From: Hoplostethus atlanticus
Lineage: Eukaryota; Chordata; Actinopteri; Trachichthyiformes; Trachichthyidae
Reading direction: 5' to 3'
Assembly (NCBI GenBank): GCA_034670405.1
Contig: JAXDDX010000035.1
Span: 3,047,001 to 3,111,000, forward strand
Length of the DNA: 64,000 nt
The position numbers and the translations under genes were made by a program. Shown here one piece after another: positions 46,101-56,979 of the stretch (within the stretch, counting starts at the first letter, position 1; every line of letters begins with the position of its first letter). Below the pieces are notes generated by a model. The model was not told where the DNA came from and did not search any database. It saw nothing but the letters and a program-made list of their open reading frames with translations.

Positions 46101-49100
46101 ATTCAAACGTCATCCAGTACTTCTGTGATGATGGATACGCTCTTACTGGGAACAACTCCATCGAGTGCAGCGAAAATGGAAAATACAACTCACTGCCTCC
46201 TGAGTGTAAAGGTAAGCCCACTGGATGGATGTGCTTAATTTGTTACTGTGTGCTAGTATACATAGAGGAAGGGCTAGGTGGAAAAAAACACTAGCGAAGT
46301 GCACACTTGTCCCTTACCCATACTTTACCCTCTAAACAACAGCATTGCTATGGTCGTGCTCCTGTAGACCTCGCTGCTGGCATGCTGTCTATGAACATCA
46401 TCACTCTTCTTCTCTCTGCATATTCTTCTTCTAACTCTTTTATGAAGTAGCATCCTGGCTTCTCTTTGCACCAGCTCTTTCTTCACCATTCCTATTAGTG
46501 CTCATTTCATGTCATGGGCTTACTAACTAAAGCTGTCCTCAACAATCTTACAATATATTGTCCAAAGACCAACCTTTTGAGGAATGTATATATCTATATA
46601 TATCTATATATATCTATATGTATATCTATATATATATCTTTTCCTTTTGTTTTACAGCTATGTCATGTCCTTCTCCTGACATACCATTTAGCATTTTGAC
46701 TGGAGATGGACCACCATTTTTATTCAAAAGCATAGTTTCCTATAAATGTGAGGATGGTTACACATTGCAAGGCACGGCTGAGCTGGTGTGCGAAGTAAAT
46801 GGATGGTCCTTCCCATTTCCATCATGCATCAGATCTGAGAGTATGATTATCTCTGTTATCTATAAGTAATCTATTAGTATTATTACTTAGTTACATATGA
46901 CATGAAGTACAGATGTCAATCATGCATTATTTTAAAAAGGTCTTTCTTGGGTGCAGCACACGCTGCATGAATGAATGATGTATATGCATGATGTGCAAGT
47001 TTCAGACATGGCTTATTTATCCTGTCCTTCATAGGTAGCAAAGATATTTTGACAACAGAAGATACAATTACCACAACAAGCTACTCAGCTACTCCACCTC
47101 CAGTACAAGGTATAGAAAGATTTCACAAAAAAATTGAAATGAATACATCATTCAAAAACTTTGATATTTCACCACTGAATTTTCACCTTACACTAAACTT
47201 CTAATAGGAATTGAATATAATTGAATATATTAAGAACATTTCTCTTTATAGGTGGAAACAACATTTTGACAACAGAGGATAGTTTCCTTCTGACAGAGGC
47301 CTCCACCACCACTACAGCTGTCTCACCCACAACTCATACAGATAAAATTATCACAACCAGTGCAACATCAACCACCTCACCTTCAATACGAGGTACAGCA
47401 AAATGGCTCAAAACACAACCGTCAGCACTTTATTTAGCTCTTCAGTTTTATTTGAAAATATGTCTTCAGGGCACAGCGCATGCTGCATGAATGAATAATG
47501 TACATGCATGCTGCATGAGTCATGAAATGGCTTCTGGACAAGGCACATTTATCCTGTCCAAACCCCAGAAGAATTAAGAATCATTCTCAGGTGGCAGAAA
47601 CACAGTATTAGAACTCCTCCTGCTTCACAGACTTTAATCGATCTTTTTACAGTGAAAATTTGCAGGGAATGGAATAAGATATAACGGAATGAAACTGAGA
47701 TACATTTAATAACAGACTGAGTGTGTTTTATTTCTAGTCAATCAAATATTTGCCTTTTAAGTTGCTTTTTCACCTGTTTCAGGGGGTTGGGGGATAATTT
47801 CATGTGTAGGGTGAAAAATGCGATTTCATGTAATAGGCCCAGATCTGGATTGAGACATTTCTATCAACGATGACTTAGATTTAATACAAGTCTGTGAAAC
47901 TGCCATACGCAAAGTAATGGTGTCAATATTATTTAAAACACTGCAGCCAAACTGTAATGGTTCCTCTATTACACTTGGTAGTTAATACTGCAGCAACATT
48001 TTGTTTTACAGCTATGTCATGTCCTTCTCCTGACATACCATTTAGCATTTTGACTGGAGATGGACCACCATTTTTATTCAAAAGCATAGTTTCCTATAAA
48101 TGTGAGGATGGTTACACATTGCAAGGCACGGCTGAGCTGGTGTGCGAAGTAAATGGATGGTCCTTCCCATTTCCATCATGCATCAGATCTGAGAGTATGA
48201 TTATCTCTGTTATCTATAAGTAATCTATTAGTATTATTACTTAGTTACATATGACATGAAGTACAGATGTCAATCATGCATTATTTTAAAAAGGTCTTTC
48301 TTGGGTGCAGCACACGCTGCATGAATGAATGATGTATATGCATGATGTGCAAGTTTCAGACATGGCTTATTTATCCTGTCCTTCATAGGTAGCAAAGATA
48401 TTTTGACAACAGAAGATACAATTACCACAACAAGCTACTCAGCTACTCCACCTCCAGTACAAGGTATAGAAAGATTTCACAAAAAAATTGAAATGAATAC
48501 ATCATTCAAAACTTTTTTGAATGATGTGGCATGATGAATTGATTTAACTTTGATATTTCACCACTGAATTTTCACCTTACAGTAAACTTCTAATAGGAAT
48601 TGAATATAATTTAATATATTAAGAACATTTCTCTTTATAGGTGGAAACAACATTTTGACAACAGAGGATAGTTTCCTTCTGACAGAGGCCTCCACCACCA
48701 CTACAGCTGTCTCACCCACAACTCATACAGATAAAATTATCACAACCAGTGCAACATCAACCACCTCACCTTCAATACGAGGTACAGCAAAATGGCTCAA
48801 AACACAACCGTCAGCACTTTATTTAGCTCTTCAGTTTTATTTGAAAATTAGTCTCCAGGGCACAGCGCATGCTGCATGAATGAATAATGTACATGCATGC
48901 TGCATGAGTCATGAAATGGCTTCTGGACAAGGCACATTTATCCTGTCCAAACCCCAGAAGAATTAAGAATCATTCTCAGGTGGCAGAAACACAGTATTAG
49001 AACTCCTCCTGCTTCACAGACTTCAATCGATCTTTTTACAGTGAAAATTTGCAGGGAATGGAATAAGATATAACGGAATGAAACTGAGATACATTTAATA

Positions 49101-51428
49101 ACAGACTGAGTGTGTTTTGTTTCTAGTCAATCAAATATTTGCCTTTTAAGTTGCTTTTTCACCTGTTTCAGGGGGTTAGGGGATAATTTCATGTGTAGGG
49201 TGAAAAATGCGATTTCATGTAATAGGCCCAGATCTGGATTGAGACATTTCTATCAACGATGACTTAGATTTAATACAAGTCTGTGAAACTGCCATACGCA
49301 AAGTAATGGTGTCAATATTATTTAAAACACTGCAGCCAAACTGTAATGGTTCCTCTATTACACTTGGTAGTTAATACTGCAGCAACATTTACAAGGAAAT
49401 GAAATGTTATCACCAGCGCAGAAAGCTGTCCCCGAATAGTCAAATAAGTCAGCCGGTCCTTAGATCATAGCAGACTTGTTTCATTTTATTTTACTGGAAT
49501 AGTTGCAGCAGCAACTTTAACCTATCAAACCACATAATTTGTGTTCTTAAATTGCCCTTTTAATTTTCACTATTTGCAAAGGCAAATATGAGGTATATAT
49601 TAACGCTTGTAATCCACTGGCTGGAGAGTCATTTAACATGCTCAGACGTGTCTCTCTCTCTCAGAACTGACAAAATGTTACAAAAAAATAAAATGTTTAT
49701 TTGAGGTAGACGTGATTTGCAGGATTTCCATTATCATGCAATTTTGGATGAATAAATAAATATTTTAGATATTTGTTATTGTGTTTTAAGTCCTCTGTAA
49801 CATGTTAGAAAGATCATTTGAGCTGCAATAAGTGCTATTTTTCTCATTTCAAATAGCATATTTGAATGACAAATGCTGTTTTAGGACCGTTCAGTCAGCT
49901 CTTCTTCTTGCCTAACATAAAGGATTCAGCGTTGTCCTTGTTGACATTTTTTTTTTTTACATATTTGCATTGCACTAATAAAACTATTATACATTTGCAG
50001 GGAAGCGTGGGGATGTAGATACCAACACTGGTGAGTTATTAAGCCCCAGTTAACAAGATATTGACATGGGTGATTATACATGTGTTGCCTTTAACTTTGA
50101 ATGTGTCTTTCAGGATACACACCAGTTATAGCCAGTGTGATAATCACTGCAATAGGTAACATACTGTATATTTTTTGTCTTTTTAATTCACATTAGATCT
50201 GTACATTGCAGTCAAAATACAAACATTCACCATTTTTGTTCGTTATTCTTTACAGTTGTGCTGATAGTGTTGTTCATTTTACATCGTTTTCAGAAGAAGA
50301 AAGGGTGAGAACCAATACTCTATTTTAATTTATTTCATGCATGGATTATACCTGCTTTTGCTCGTCCTCTGTTGCCTTTTCTGTCTGCACTGTCTGCTCT
50401 TATAAATGTTGAAGCTTGATATGCCATTTATATGTTCAGACCCTAAATGTACAGTACTGTCTACAGTACAGATAAACATTATCACATATTTCTGTGAACA
50501 AAAATAGCTTATAATGAAATAACAATGGCATGTAACGTATCTCTTGACTTGTCGGTAACTATCTCTAATAGTACTGTTAACTTTGTAACTTAACTAAGTT
50601 AAGTTATCGAACTCTATTTCAGTTTCAATTTCTACACACTGCCATTTAACCTTTGAGCAGTTTAAGGAAATCTAGATGTCTGTGTTTCCTGAGGGAATGA
50701 GGGAGGAAATCCTTTAATGAGATGAGAGAAAAATCCCTCTGGGCCAAAATGAATCAGGATCACTTTAATCATTAAGTACAATAAATAATTTTCCTGGACA
50801 TTCATATATTTTACAACTCACAAACAGAGAAAGGACAGGTGCCTTCTTTTGAAATTCACTTCTAACCCTGATAGCCAAAGAGCACCAATTCACTCAAGTG
50901 CTCCTTGAGCATTTATCTATGTTGCCATCTAAGGGCTTTCTTTACAAGCCATAACTCCCAAGATGGCAATGACTAACTGCTTACCTTGCAGGATACTACT
51001 CCAGAACAAAAAACCCAAATGGCATGTAGTCAACTAATAGAATAACATATTAACATAAAATGACAATTCTGATACCAATTCCTTATTTGATGGCATCATA
51101 GCTCATATGACACCAGAGAAGACCTGAAGCCGGAGTTATTACAATTCCAAAATCTTTAGATTGGTTGCCTCCATAAGGTATCTGTCAATTTAAGGTATCT
51201 ATTATTATTATTACTATTAAACCAAAAATAGCTGCTCTTTGTTTTTACCTCTCAGAATACAGCTAAAATATATAAACATCTGTGAATATGAAATAGGCCT
51301 GATATTATGATTGAAGCCAAAAGAGTCTGAATGAATGTGTCAGTATTAGCTAACCTGTTTTCTCTTTATTTCTTGTCAACACTAGCCCTCCAGTGGAACC
51401 GTTCCAATCTGTTAGAGAGCATCTGTGA
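43139..51428 (+). CDS. CD46/Tecrem-like complement regulatory membrane protein, copy 1 (five CCP)
   Basis: Predicted type I surface protein of the regulator-of-complement-activation kind, expected to protect host cells by binding C3b/C4b products. Exons: 43139-43220, 44356-44541, 44766-44868, 45326-45396, 46029-46211, 46658-46840, 47035-47109, 47252-47392, 48012-48194, 48389-48463, 48641-48781, 50001-50030, 50114-50155, 50256-50304, 51386-51428; 1587 nt, 528 aa. Signal peptide MVKSLLLLYVFVVRAAG after an upstream in-frame ATG. Then CCP1, CCP2 (split over two exons by a phase-2 intron, usual for RCA genes), CCP3, CCP4, Ser/Thr stalk, a second CCP4 plus stalk, transmembrane helix (VIASVIITAI...LIVLFIL), tail HRFQKKKG...SVREHL. 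All flanking introns are phase 1. Poly(A) signal AATAAA at 51620. Fish CD46-like naming is by architecture; DAF-like is an alternative. Confidence 0.88.
44356..44541 (+). CDS. Copy 1 exon: CCP1
   Basis: Encodes ADCPSPQGKENIVL, ATLECANGYI and VTCTGGQWTEPDLNC: four cysteines and the conserved Trp of a complete sushi domain. Acceptor CCCCCAG, donor GTGAGT. Reads GSGT where copy 2 reads GSVT. Confidence 0.93.
44766..45396 (+). CDS. Copy 1 exons: CCP2 (two exons, intron 44869-45325)
   Basis: First half 44766-44868 (KDCGPPRQMPHMRFEY to VTVLCDKG), second half 45326-45396 (YYISGTSYKQCFASGWIGRS then RC). The phase-2 intron after the second cysteine region is a hallmark of split SCR domains in RCA genes. 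Confidence 0.92.
46029..46211 (+). CDS. Copy 1 exon: CCP3 lacking the conserved Trp
   Basis: Encodes VVTCAKPGEVTNG, IQYFCDDGYALTG and IECSENGKYNSLPPEC. The four cysteines are present, but the Trp normally between Cys3 and Cys4 is replaced in the GKY position. Identical in copy 2. Confidence 0.92.
46587..46638 (+). repeat. (TATATC)n AT-rich run before CCP4
   Basis: Degenerate TATATC/TATATA run ending about 20 nt before the CCP4 acceptor. Also in copy 2 (about 60418-60470), slightly different in length and sequence, but absent from unit B. Confidence 0.9.
46645..47998 (+). repeat. Internal duplication unit A: CCP4 plus stalk exons
   Basis: Contains exons 46658-46840 (CCP4, SCPSPDIPFSIL to FPFPSC), 47035-47109 and 47252-47392 (Thr/Ser-rich stalk, ILTTED repeated in both). 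Repeated head to tail as 47999-49387; exon sequences of the two units are identical. Unit A lacks 35 bp in the intron between the stalk exons. Confidence 0.95.
47999..49387 (+). repeat. Internal duplication unit B: second CCP4 plus stalk exons
   Basis: Exons 48012-48194, 48389-48463 and 48641-48781 are exact copies of those in unit A. The left junction lies 13 bp before the CCP4 acceptor, replacing the AT-rich TATATC run that normally precedes it; TTT is shared at the breakpoint. Because all bounding introns are phase 1, including the unit keeps the frame. Confidence 0.95.
50001..51428 (+). CDS. Copy 1 exons: membrane anchor and cytoplasmic tail
   Basis: Four small exons, 50001-50030 (GKRGDVDTNT), 50114-50155 (YTPVIASVIITAI), 50256-50304 (VLIVLFILHRFQKKK) and 51386-51428 (PPVEPFQSVREHL stop). 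Hydrophobic helix of about 22 residues followed by a basic stop-transfer run. No clear tyrosine signalling motif in the tail. Confidence 0.88.
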
Positions 51429-51619
51429 CCTTGGGAGGACCTTGGGAGTGCCAACATCCTAACTGGGGAAAAAGTGCCTAGTTGCACTCTATCACTATTG
51501 CAGTATCAAATATTATGTAATGAAAAGCACTTTTTTGTAAGGATTTATTTTTATTGCCACTAAAATGTAAATATTTCTACTATATTTCTATTTTGTATGT
51601 TATTTATATTGGAAACTGG

Positions 51620-51625
51620 AATAAA
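51620..51625 (+). terminator. Poly(A) signal of complement-regulator copy 1
   Basis: AATAAA about 190 nt after the stop codon, in an AT-rich 3' UTR. The equivalent for copy 2 falls beyond the window end. Confidence 0.7.
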
Positions 51626-51649
51626 CACAATGATATTCTTCCATTAAGT

Positions 51650-52340
51650 GTTGCGAAATCATGTTAAGACAACCACATTTTAGTTCGGAACTTTTGAGAA
51701 ATCTCAAGATCTTAAGTTTGCATGTTAGAACAATGCTGTTTTATGAGAAGAGAACAATAAAAGGAGTCAGGAGGCGTAGACTGTGGTTTACTCGGTCTGC
51801 AGACTGAAACTGCGACTGGTTAAGATACAATCAGCTGCATTCTTCGTCTCCTGACTTCATTGTCAGTTGTTCAGGGGCCCTTTTTAGTAGGTCGTGCATA
51901 CAGCCTATGAGGGGATGGGAATTCTTTATTAATGGGAAGAGTAACCAATAACCAGCCAAATAACAAACTGACAATCAATAACAAACTTTAAACTTTCACT
52001 CTGATATGGTGATATGTTGAGAACACTCATTTTTGCTGCATGAACCACTGAATAGCAGTGGGAAAACACACAGACTATCTTATCTGGAAAGACATATGAG
52101 ACTTTATCAAAGTTGCTGCACTGTTCTGCACGACACATTGTGTGAAGGGAAAAAAGGCTTCATTCAGTAAAATGACTTTGATGCATAACTACACATCGAA
52201 GCATTGTTCAGTTCTTACAAAGTAGTAATATTTATTGGTCTCTTGTCCTTGGGAGGTATTAAACGGTGAAACCCAATGGATACATTCACAGCCATGGCAA
52301 CAGAGAAGAGCCAAGCCATTAATGGTGGCATGGGTGTGGA
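51650..52340. other. Spacer between copy 1 and the LINE
   Basis: No gene recognised. If the duplication model is right, this stretch should recur downstream of copy 2, past the end of the window. Confidence 0.6.
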
Positions 52341-52371
52341 CTTCTTCATCTTCATCTTCATCTTCCTCCGC

Positions 52372-54006
52372 TTATCCGGGGTCGGGTCGCGGAGGCAACA
52401 GTTCCAGCAGAGAGCCCCAGACTTCCCTTTCCCTGCCCACATCCGCCAGCTCTGCCCTGGGGATCACAAGACGTTCCAAGGCCAATGCGTAGATGTAATC
52501 ACGCCACCTGGTCCTTGGTCTGCCACGGGGCCTCCTCCCCGTTGGACATGCCTGGAACACCTCTCTAGGGAGGCGCCCAGCAGGCATCCTGACCAGATGC
52601 CCGAACCACCTCAACTGACTCCTTTCGACGCAAAGGAGCAGCGGCTCTACTCTGAGTCTCTCCTGGATGACTGAACTTCTCACCTTATCTCTAAGGGAGA
52701 CGCCAGCCACCCTCCTGAGGAAACTCATTTCAGCCGCTTGTATCCTGGATCTCGTTCTTTCGGTCATGACCCATCCCTCATGACCATAGGTTAGGGTCGG
52801 GACAAAGATTGACCGGTAGATCGAGAGCTTCGCCTTCTGGCTCAGCTCTCTCTTCGTCACGACAGTGCGGTAGAGTGACCTCAAAACCGCTCCTGCCGCT
52901 CCGATTCTCCGGCCAATCTCCCGCTCTATAGTCCCCTCACTCGTGAACAAGACCCCCAGATACTTAAACTCCTTCACTTGGGGTAAGGACTCATTCCCTA
53001 CCCGGAGTGGGCAGTCCACCGGTTTCCTGCTGAGAACCATGGCCTCAGACTTGGAGGTGCTGATCCTCATCCCAGCCGCTTCGCACTCAGCTGCGAACCT
53101 ATCCAGTGAGTGCTGGAGGTCACAGACCGATGGTGCCATCAGGACCACATCATCTGCAAAAAGCAGTGATGTGATCCCCAGCCCACCGTACTGCAACCCT
53201 CTCCCCACATGGCTACGCCTCGATATCCTGTCCATGAAGATCACAAACAGGATTGGTGATAAGGCGCAACCCTGACGGAGGCCAACCCCAACCGGAAAAG
53301 AGTCCGACTTACTACCGAGAACCCGAATATAGCTCTCACTTTGGGTGTACATAGATTGGATGGCCCTGAGTAGTGGCCCCCTCACCTCATACTCTCGCAG
53401 GACCTCCCATAGGATCTCCCGTGGGACCCGGTCGTAAGCCTTCTCCAGGTCCACAAAACACATGTACACTGGTTGGGCAAACTCCCAGGCCCCTTCCAAG
53501 ATCCTTGCAAGAGTGAAGAGCTGATCGGTTGTTCCATGACCGGGACGAAATCCACATTGTTCCTCCTCGATATGAGGTTCGACTATCGGCCGAACCCTCC
53601 TTTCCAGCACCTTAGAGTAGACTTTCCCAGGGAGGCTGAGTAATGTGATGCCTCTATAGTTTGCACACATTCTCTGGTCCCCCTTTTTGAAGAGTGGGAC
53701 CACCACCCCAGTCTGCCACTCCTTTGGCACTGTCCCCGACTTCCACGCTATGTTGAAGAGACGTGTCAGCCACAACAGTCCCTCAACCCCCAGGGCCTTC
53801 AGCATTTCCGGACGGATCTCATCCGTCCCTGGAGCTTTGCCACTGCGGAGTTGTTTAACTACCTCAGTGACTTCCTCCAGGGAAATTGATGTTGATCCGC
53901 CATCATCCTCCAGCCCTGCCTCGATCATAGAGGATGGAACTGTCGGGTTCAGGAGTTCCTCAAAGTGCTCCTTCCACCGGCCGATGACCTCCTCAGTAAA
54001 GGTCAA
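52372..54006 (-). pseudogene. LINE reverse transcriptase domain fragment
   Basis: About 544 residues in one frame: LRSGKAPGTDEIRPEMLKAL, NYRGITLLSLPGKVYSKVLE, EEQCGFRPGHGTTDQLFTL, catalytic FADDVVLMAPS, and a C-terminal GRRPRGRPRTRWRD segment typical of RTE-type proteins. The reading frame upstream is shifted, so it is a relic domain rather than a working gene. Six plus-strand frames over it are shadows. Confidence 0.9.
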
Positions 54007-54159
54007 CAGTGTACCATCCTTGCTGTAAACAGCCTGGATGTTCCCCTGTTTCCCTCTCCTCAGGTGCCGGATGGTTTTCCAGAAACACCGACCGAAAGTC
54101 CTTCTCCATGTCTTCTCCGAACCTCTCCCACACCCGCTGCTTTGCTTCAGTCACGGCTG

Positions 54160-54648
54160 CTAACACCTCCGAGCCTGTCGGTACCTTGCAACTGTTTCCG
54201 GAGTCCTCCGGGATAACATATCCCGGTAAGCCTCCTTCTTCAGTCGGACAGCTTCCCTGACCATCTGTGTCCACCACGATGTTCGAGGGTTGCCGCCCCT
54301 TGAGGCACCTATGACCCGAAGGCCGCAGCTCGCAGCCGCAGCTTCGGCAATAGAGGCTTTGAACACCGACCACTCATGCTCGATGTCCCCAACCTCCACA
54401 GGGATGTCTGAGAAGCTCTGCCGGAGGTGGTGGTTGAATTCGGAGGTGGTGGTTGGATCTTCCTCCAGACGTTCCCAGTTCACCCTCACTACACGCTTGG
54501 GTTTGCCAAGTCTGTCTAAAGGCTTCACCCTCCTCCTAATCCAACTCACCACCAGATGGTGATCGGTGGACAGCTCTGCCCCTCTCTTCACCCGAGTGTC
54601 CAAAACACACGGCCTCAGATCGGATGACACGATAACAAAATCGATCAT
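54160..54648 (-). pseudogene. LINE region between endonuclease and RT
   Basis: Starts [13 protein letters not shown], then ELSTDHHLVVSWI: the end of the endonuclease fold (the SDHH-like motif appears as TDHH), followed by a linker. Separated from both neighbours by frameshifts. Confidence 0.85.
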
Positions 54649-55368
54649 CGGCCTAAGGTGTTCTGGTGCCAGGTGTACTTATGGGCAACCTTGTGTTCGA
54701 ACATGGTGTTTGTTATGGACAATCCATGACTAGCACAGAAGTCCAGTAACATAACACCACTCGGGTTTAGATCGGGTGGGCCGTTCCTCCCAATCACGCC
54801 CCTCCAAGTATCTCCGTCATTGCCCACGTGCGCGTTGAAGTCCCCCAGTAGGACAATGGAGTCCCCCGCAGGAGCCCCGTACAGGACTCCATTTAGGGTC
54901 TGCAAGAAGGTTGCGTACTCTGAGCTGCTGTTCGGTGCATATGCACACACAACAGTCAGAGTTCTTCCTCCCATTGCCCTAAGGCGCAGGGAGGCGACCC
55001 TCTCGTCCACCGGGGTAAACTCCAGCGTAGCGGCGCTCAGTCGGGGGCTTGTTAGTATGCCCACACCCGCCCGGCGCCTCACACCTTGGGCAACTTCGGA
55101 GAAGGATAGAGTCCAACCCCTGTCCAGGAGTTTGGTTCCAGAACCGACGCTATGCGTGGAGGTGAGCCCCACCAGATCTAATCGGTATCGCTCCATCTCC
55201 TGCACTAGCTCCGGCTCCTTCCCCGCCAGTGAGGTCACGTTCCATGTCCCTAGAGCCAGCCTCTGCTGCCTGGGTCCGGTCCGTCGGCGCTCTCCGCCTT
55301 CACTGCCACCTTGTTGGCAGCGCACCCGACCCCTACGGTTCCTCCCGCGGGTGGTGGGCCCACAGGAT
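54645..55368 (-). pseudogene. LINE APE-type endonuclease fragment
   Basis: Encodes [33 protein letters not shown] and [24 protein letters not shown] is the conserved catalytic block. Loss of the usual Glu-containing segment after LVGLTS is possible. The open frame continues into flanking DNA to 55415. Confidence 0.88.
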
Positions 55369-55529
55369 GTAAATAAATAATATAAAAGGATGAATGGATG
55401 AAGGATGAATGACACACATATACTTAATTAATTATTACCCCCCGGAAGGAATACAGTTTCTGTTTTTATTTTGAAAGCAGATCGCCGTACTTCCGGCCTT
55501 ATTCTGGATAGTTTTGCTAGCTTGATAGC

Positions 55530-56798
55530 CAGTGGCGGCTGGTGCATTTTTCTCCAGGGGGGGCTATACCAAAAATCAAACAAACATGTACTAAGGTATC
55601 ATCAGTGTATTTAAATAAATGAAAAGGCCTTTATTTGTATTTGCTGAGCTGAATGAACATTTGTTGTAATGAAACGTGCTTAAGGTAAGTTAAGGTACTT
55701 CAATTAGTGCAAATTCTTTATAATAATTATCTTTTATACTACAATATGTAATGGTGAAAGACTAAAGTAACCGAAAAGTGCCTCCATAAGTGCAACAGAA
55801 ATCTGACAACACAGAACCCTGAGACAATGGCAGAAAATTATGAACACAATAAGACCTAATAGAAAATAACATTTAAGAAAAAAAAAAATTAATATGGTAT
55901 TACATTTGAAATACCCAGTGCCATCAAAACGCTGAGTGAACTGGCTCAAAGAAATATGACTTTGCCTTGTGGCTTAAACTTTTTGTACATAAATTTTGCC
56001 CTTCTCTCCTTGAGAGATGCACATTTCTCAATGACTCTATGGCGCCACAGAACTTGACAGTTTATTATTTTAGACAGGATGTGCCTGTTTTTGTCAACCT
56101 CTTCATTATACTTACAGATCCCTATCCTGTAGCCTTCATCAAGCTGAGCAGCTATGTTTACTTTCCCAAACATTTGCTTTTGATTTTTCTGATATGTGGT
56201 TTATATCATTCAAACCTGTCTGAATCCATGCTGGGTCTGAGACCTGTCGTTTGAAAAAGGATGCAGGGAAAGCAAAATAAAGCATTGGTGTCACTACATA
56301 CAGTTAGCTAAGCCTTCCTACTAAACCAGCTCCTTGAAAACGACCGAGTATATTGTCTCATTCTGGCGCATTTTATGTCAGTTGTACCACGAGCCCCTCG
56401 CTCTCTGCTGCCAACCAGTGGTTGGTGGTGTGTAAATCAGCAGCATTCAGATAAATGCTGTTTGTACATGCGCAGTTCGTTGCGCAGCTCCTATCTCTTG
56501 TATTGAGAGGAGCGAACTGCGCATGTACAACTTATAACGAGAGTCAATGGGCAAAGATTTTTGCGCCCCAGGCCGGAAATACGTGACCTAGCAGTAACTT
56601 TAGACAATGTAGAACAATTGTAATCTACATTTTATTGCAGATTATACATTCTACTCACTAACTATATAATATTTACGTCGCTCATTTAAAAAAAAAAAAA
56701 AGAAAGAAAGTAATTTTTAAAGTCTTATTCAATGAAGTCTAGGATGTGGGGAGTGGTGGGGCGGCGCCCTAGCGCCCGCTATTGGCCAGCCGCCACTG
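55530..56798. mobile_element. hAT-type non-autonomous transposon in copy 2 promoter region
   Basis: Ends CAGTGGCGGCTGG and CCAGCCGCCACTG are exact 13-bp terminal inverted repeats. Target duplication is TTGATAGC (55522-55529) and TTGACAGC (56799-56806), 8 bp as expected for hAT, with one mismatch. Copy 1 retains the single TTGACAGC empty site (42958-42965). No intact transposase. A minus-strand frame at 55946-56173 with NEEVDKNRHILSKII weakly recalls hAT/ZMYM-type proteins. Internal 18-bp hairpin arms at 56462-56530. Confidence 0.92.
56462..56530. repeat. Hairpin inside the hAT element
   Basis: TTGTACATGCGCAGTTCG (56462-56479) is exactly complementary to 56513-56530; inside it GCTCCT pairs with AGGAGC. 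Subterminal hairpins are common in hAT elements. Confidence 0.85.
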
Positions 56799-56979
56799 TT
56801 GACAGCTATAGGCCGGGCCAGTGGAGGTGTGTTTCTGGGAGGATCACTGGAACAACTTTAAAGGACGGCTGGCTGGCGGTCGCGCGGCATTCCTGCCGGT
56901 CTCATGTCTTATTCTGAAGATCTCGGACTGGAAAACTAACTGGATTAAGATATTATTATTATCCTCCTGCAGTCCCGGC

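Larger units (their letters stand above)
52341..55368 (-). mobile_element. RTE-clade (Rex3-like) LINE, decayed and 5'-truncated
   Basis: Minus-strand non-LTR retrotransposon encoding APE-type endonuclease and reverse transcriptase. Its 3' end is a short GATGAA-type repeat tail (52341-52365), as in fish Rex3/RTE elements. The single ORF is broken by frameshifts near 54650, 54200 and 54020, so it is inactive. Its right edge coincides with the left edge of the second tandem unit (55369). Confidence 0.88.
55369..56979 (+). promoter_or_regulatory. 5' region of complement-regulator copy 2, split by a hAT insertion
   Basis: Same sequence as 42805-43138 in copy 1 (TATAAAAGG at 55381, ACTTCCGG at 55489-55496) but interrupted at 55530 by a 1269-bp element. 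The distance from the ETS site to the start codon grows from about 210 to about 1490 bp. Confidence 0.45.

Noticed and set aside
49860..49980. Possible extra exon after TTTTAG in the last long intron of copy 1 (and 62313-62513 in copy 2)
   Set aside because: An acceptor-like site exists but the frame runs into a poly-T stretch with no donor of the right phase, and skipping it gives a continuous protein.
52943..55380. Plus-strand frames up to 186 aa
   Set aside because: Antisense to the RTE LINE, which shows catalytic RT and endonuclease motifs on the minus strand.
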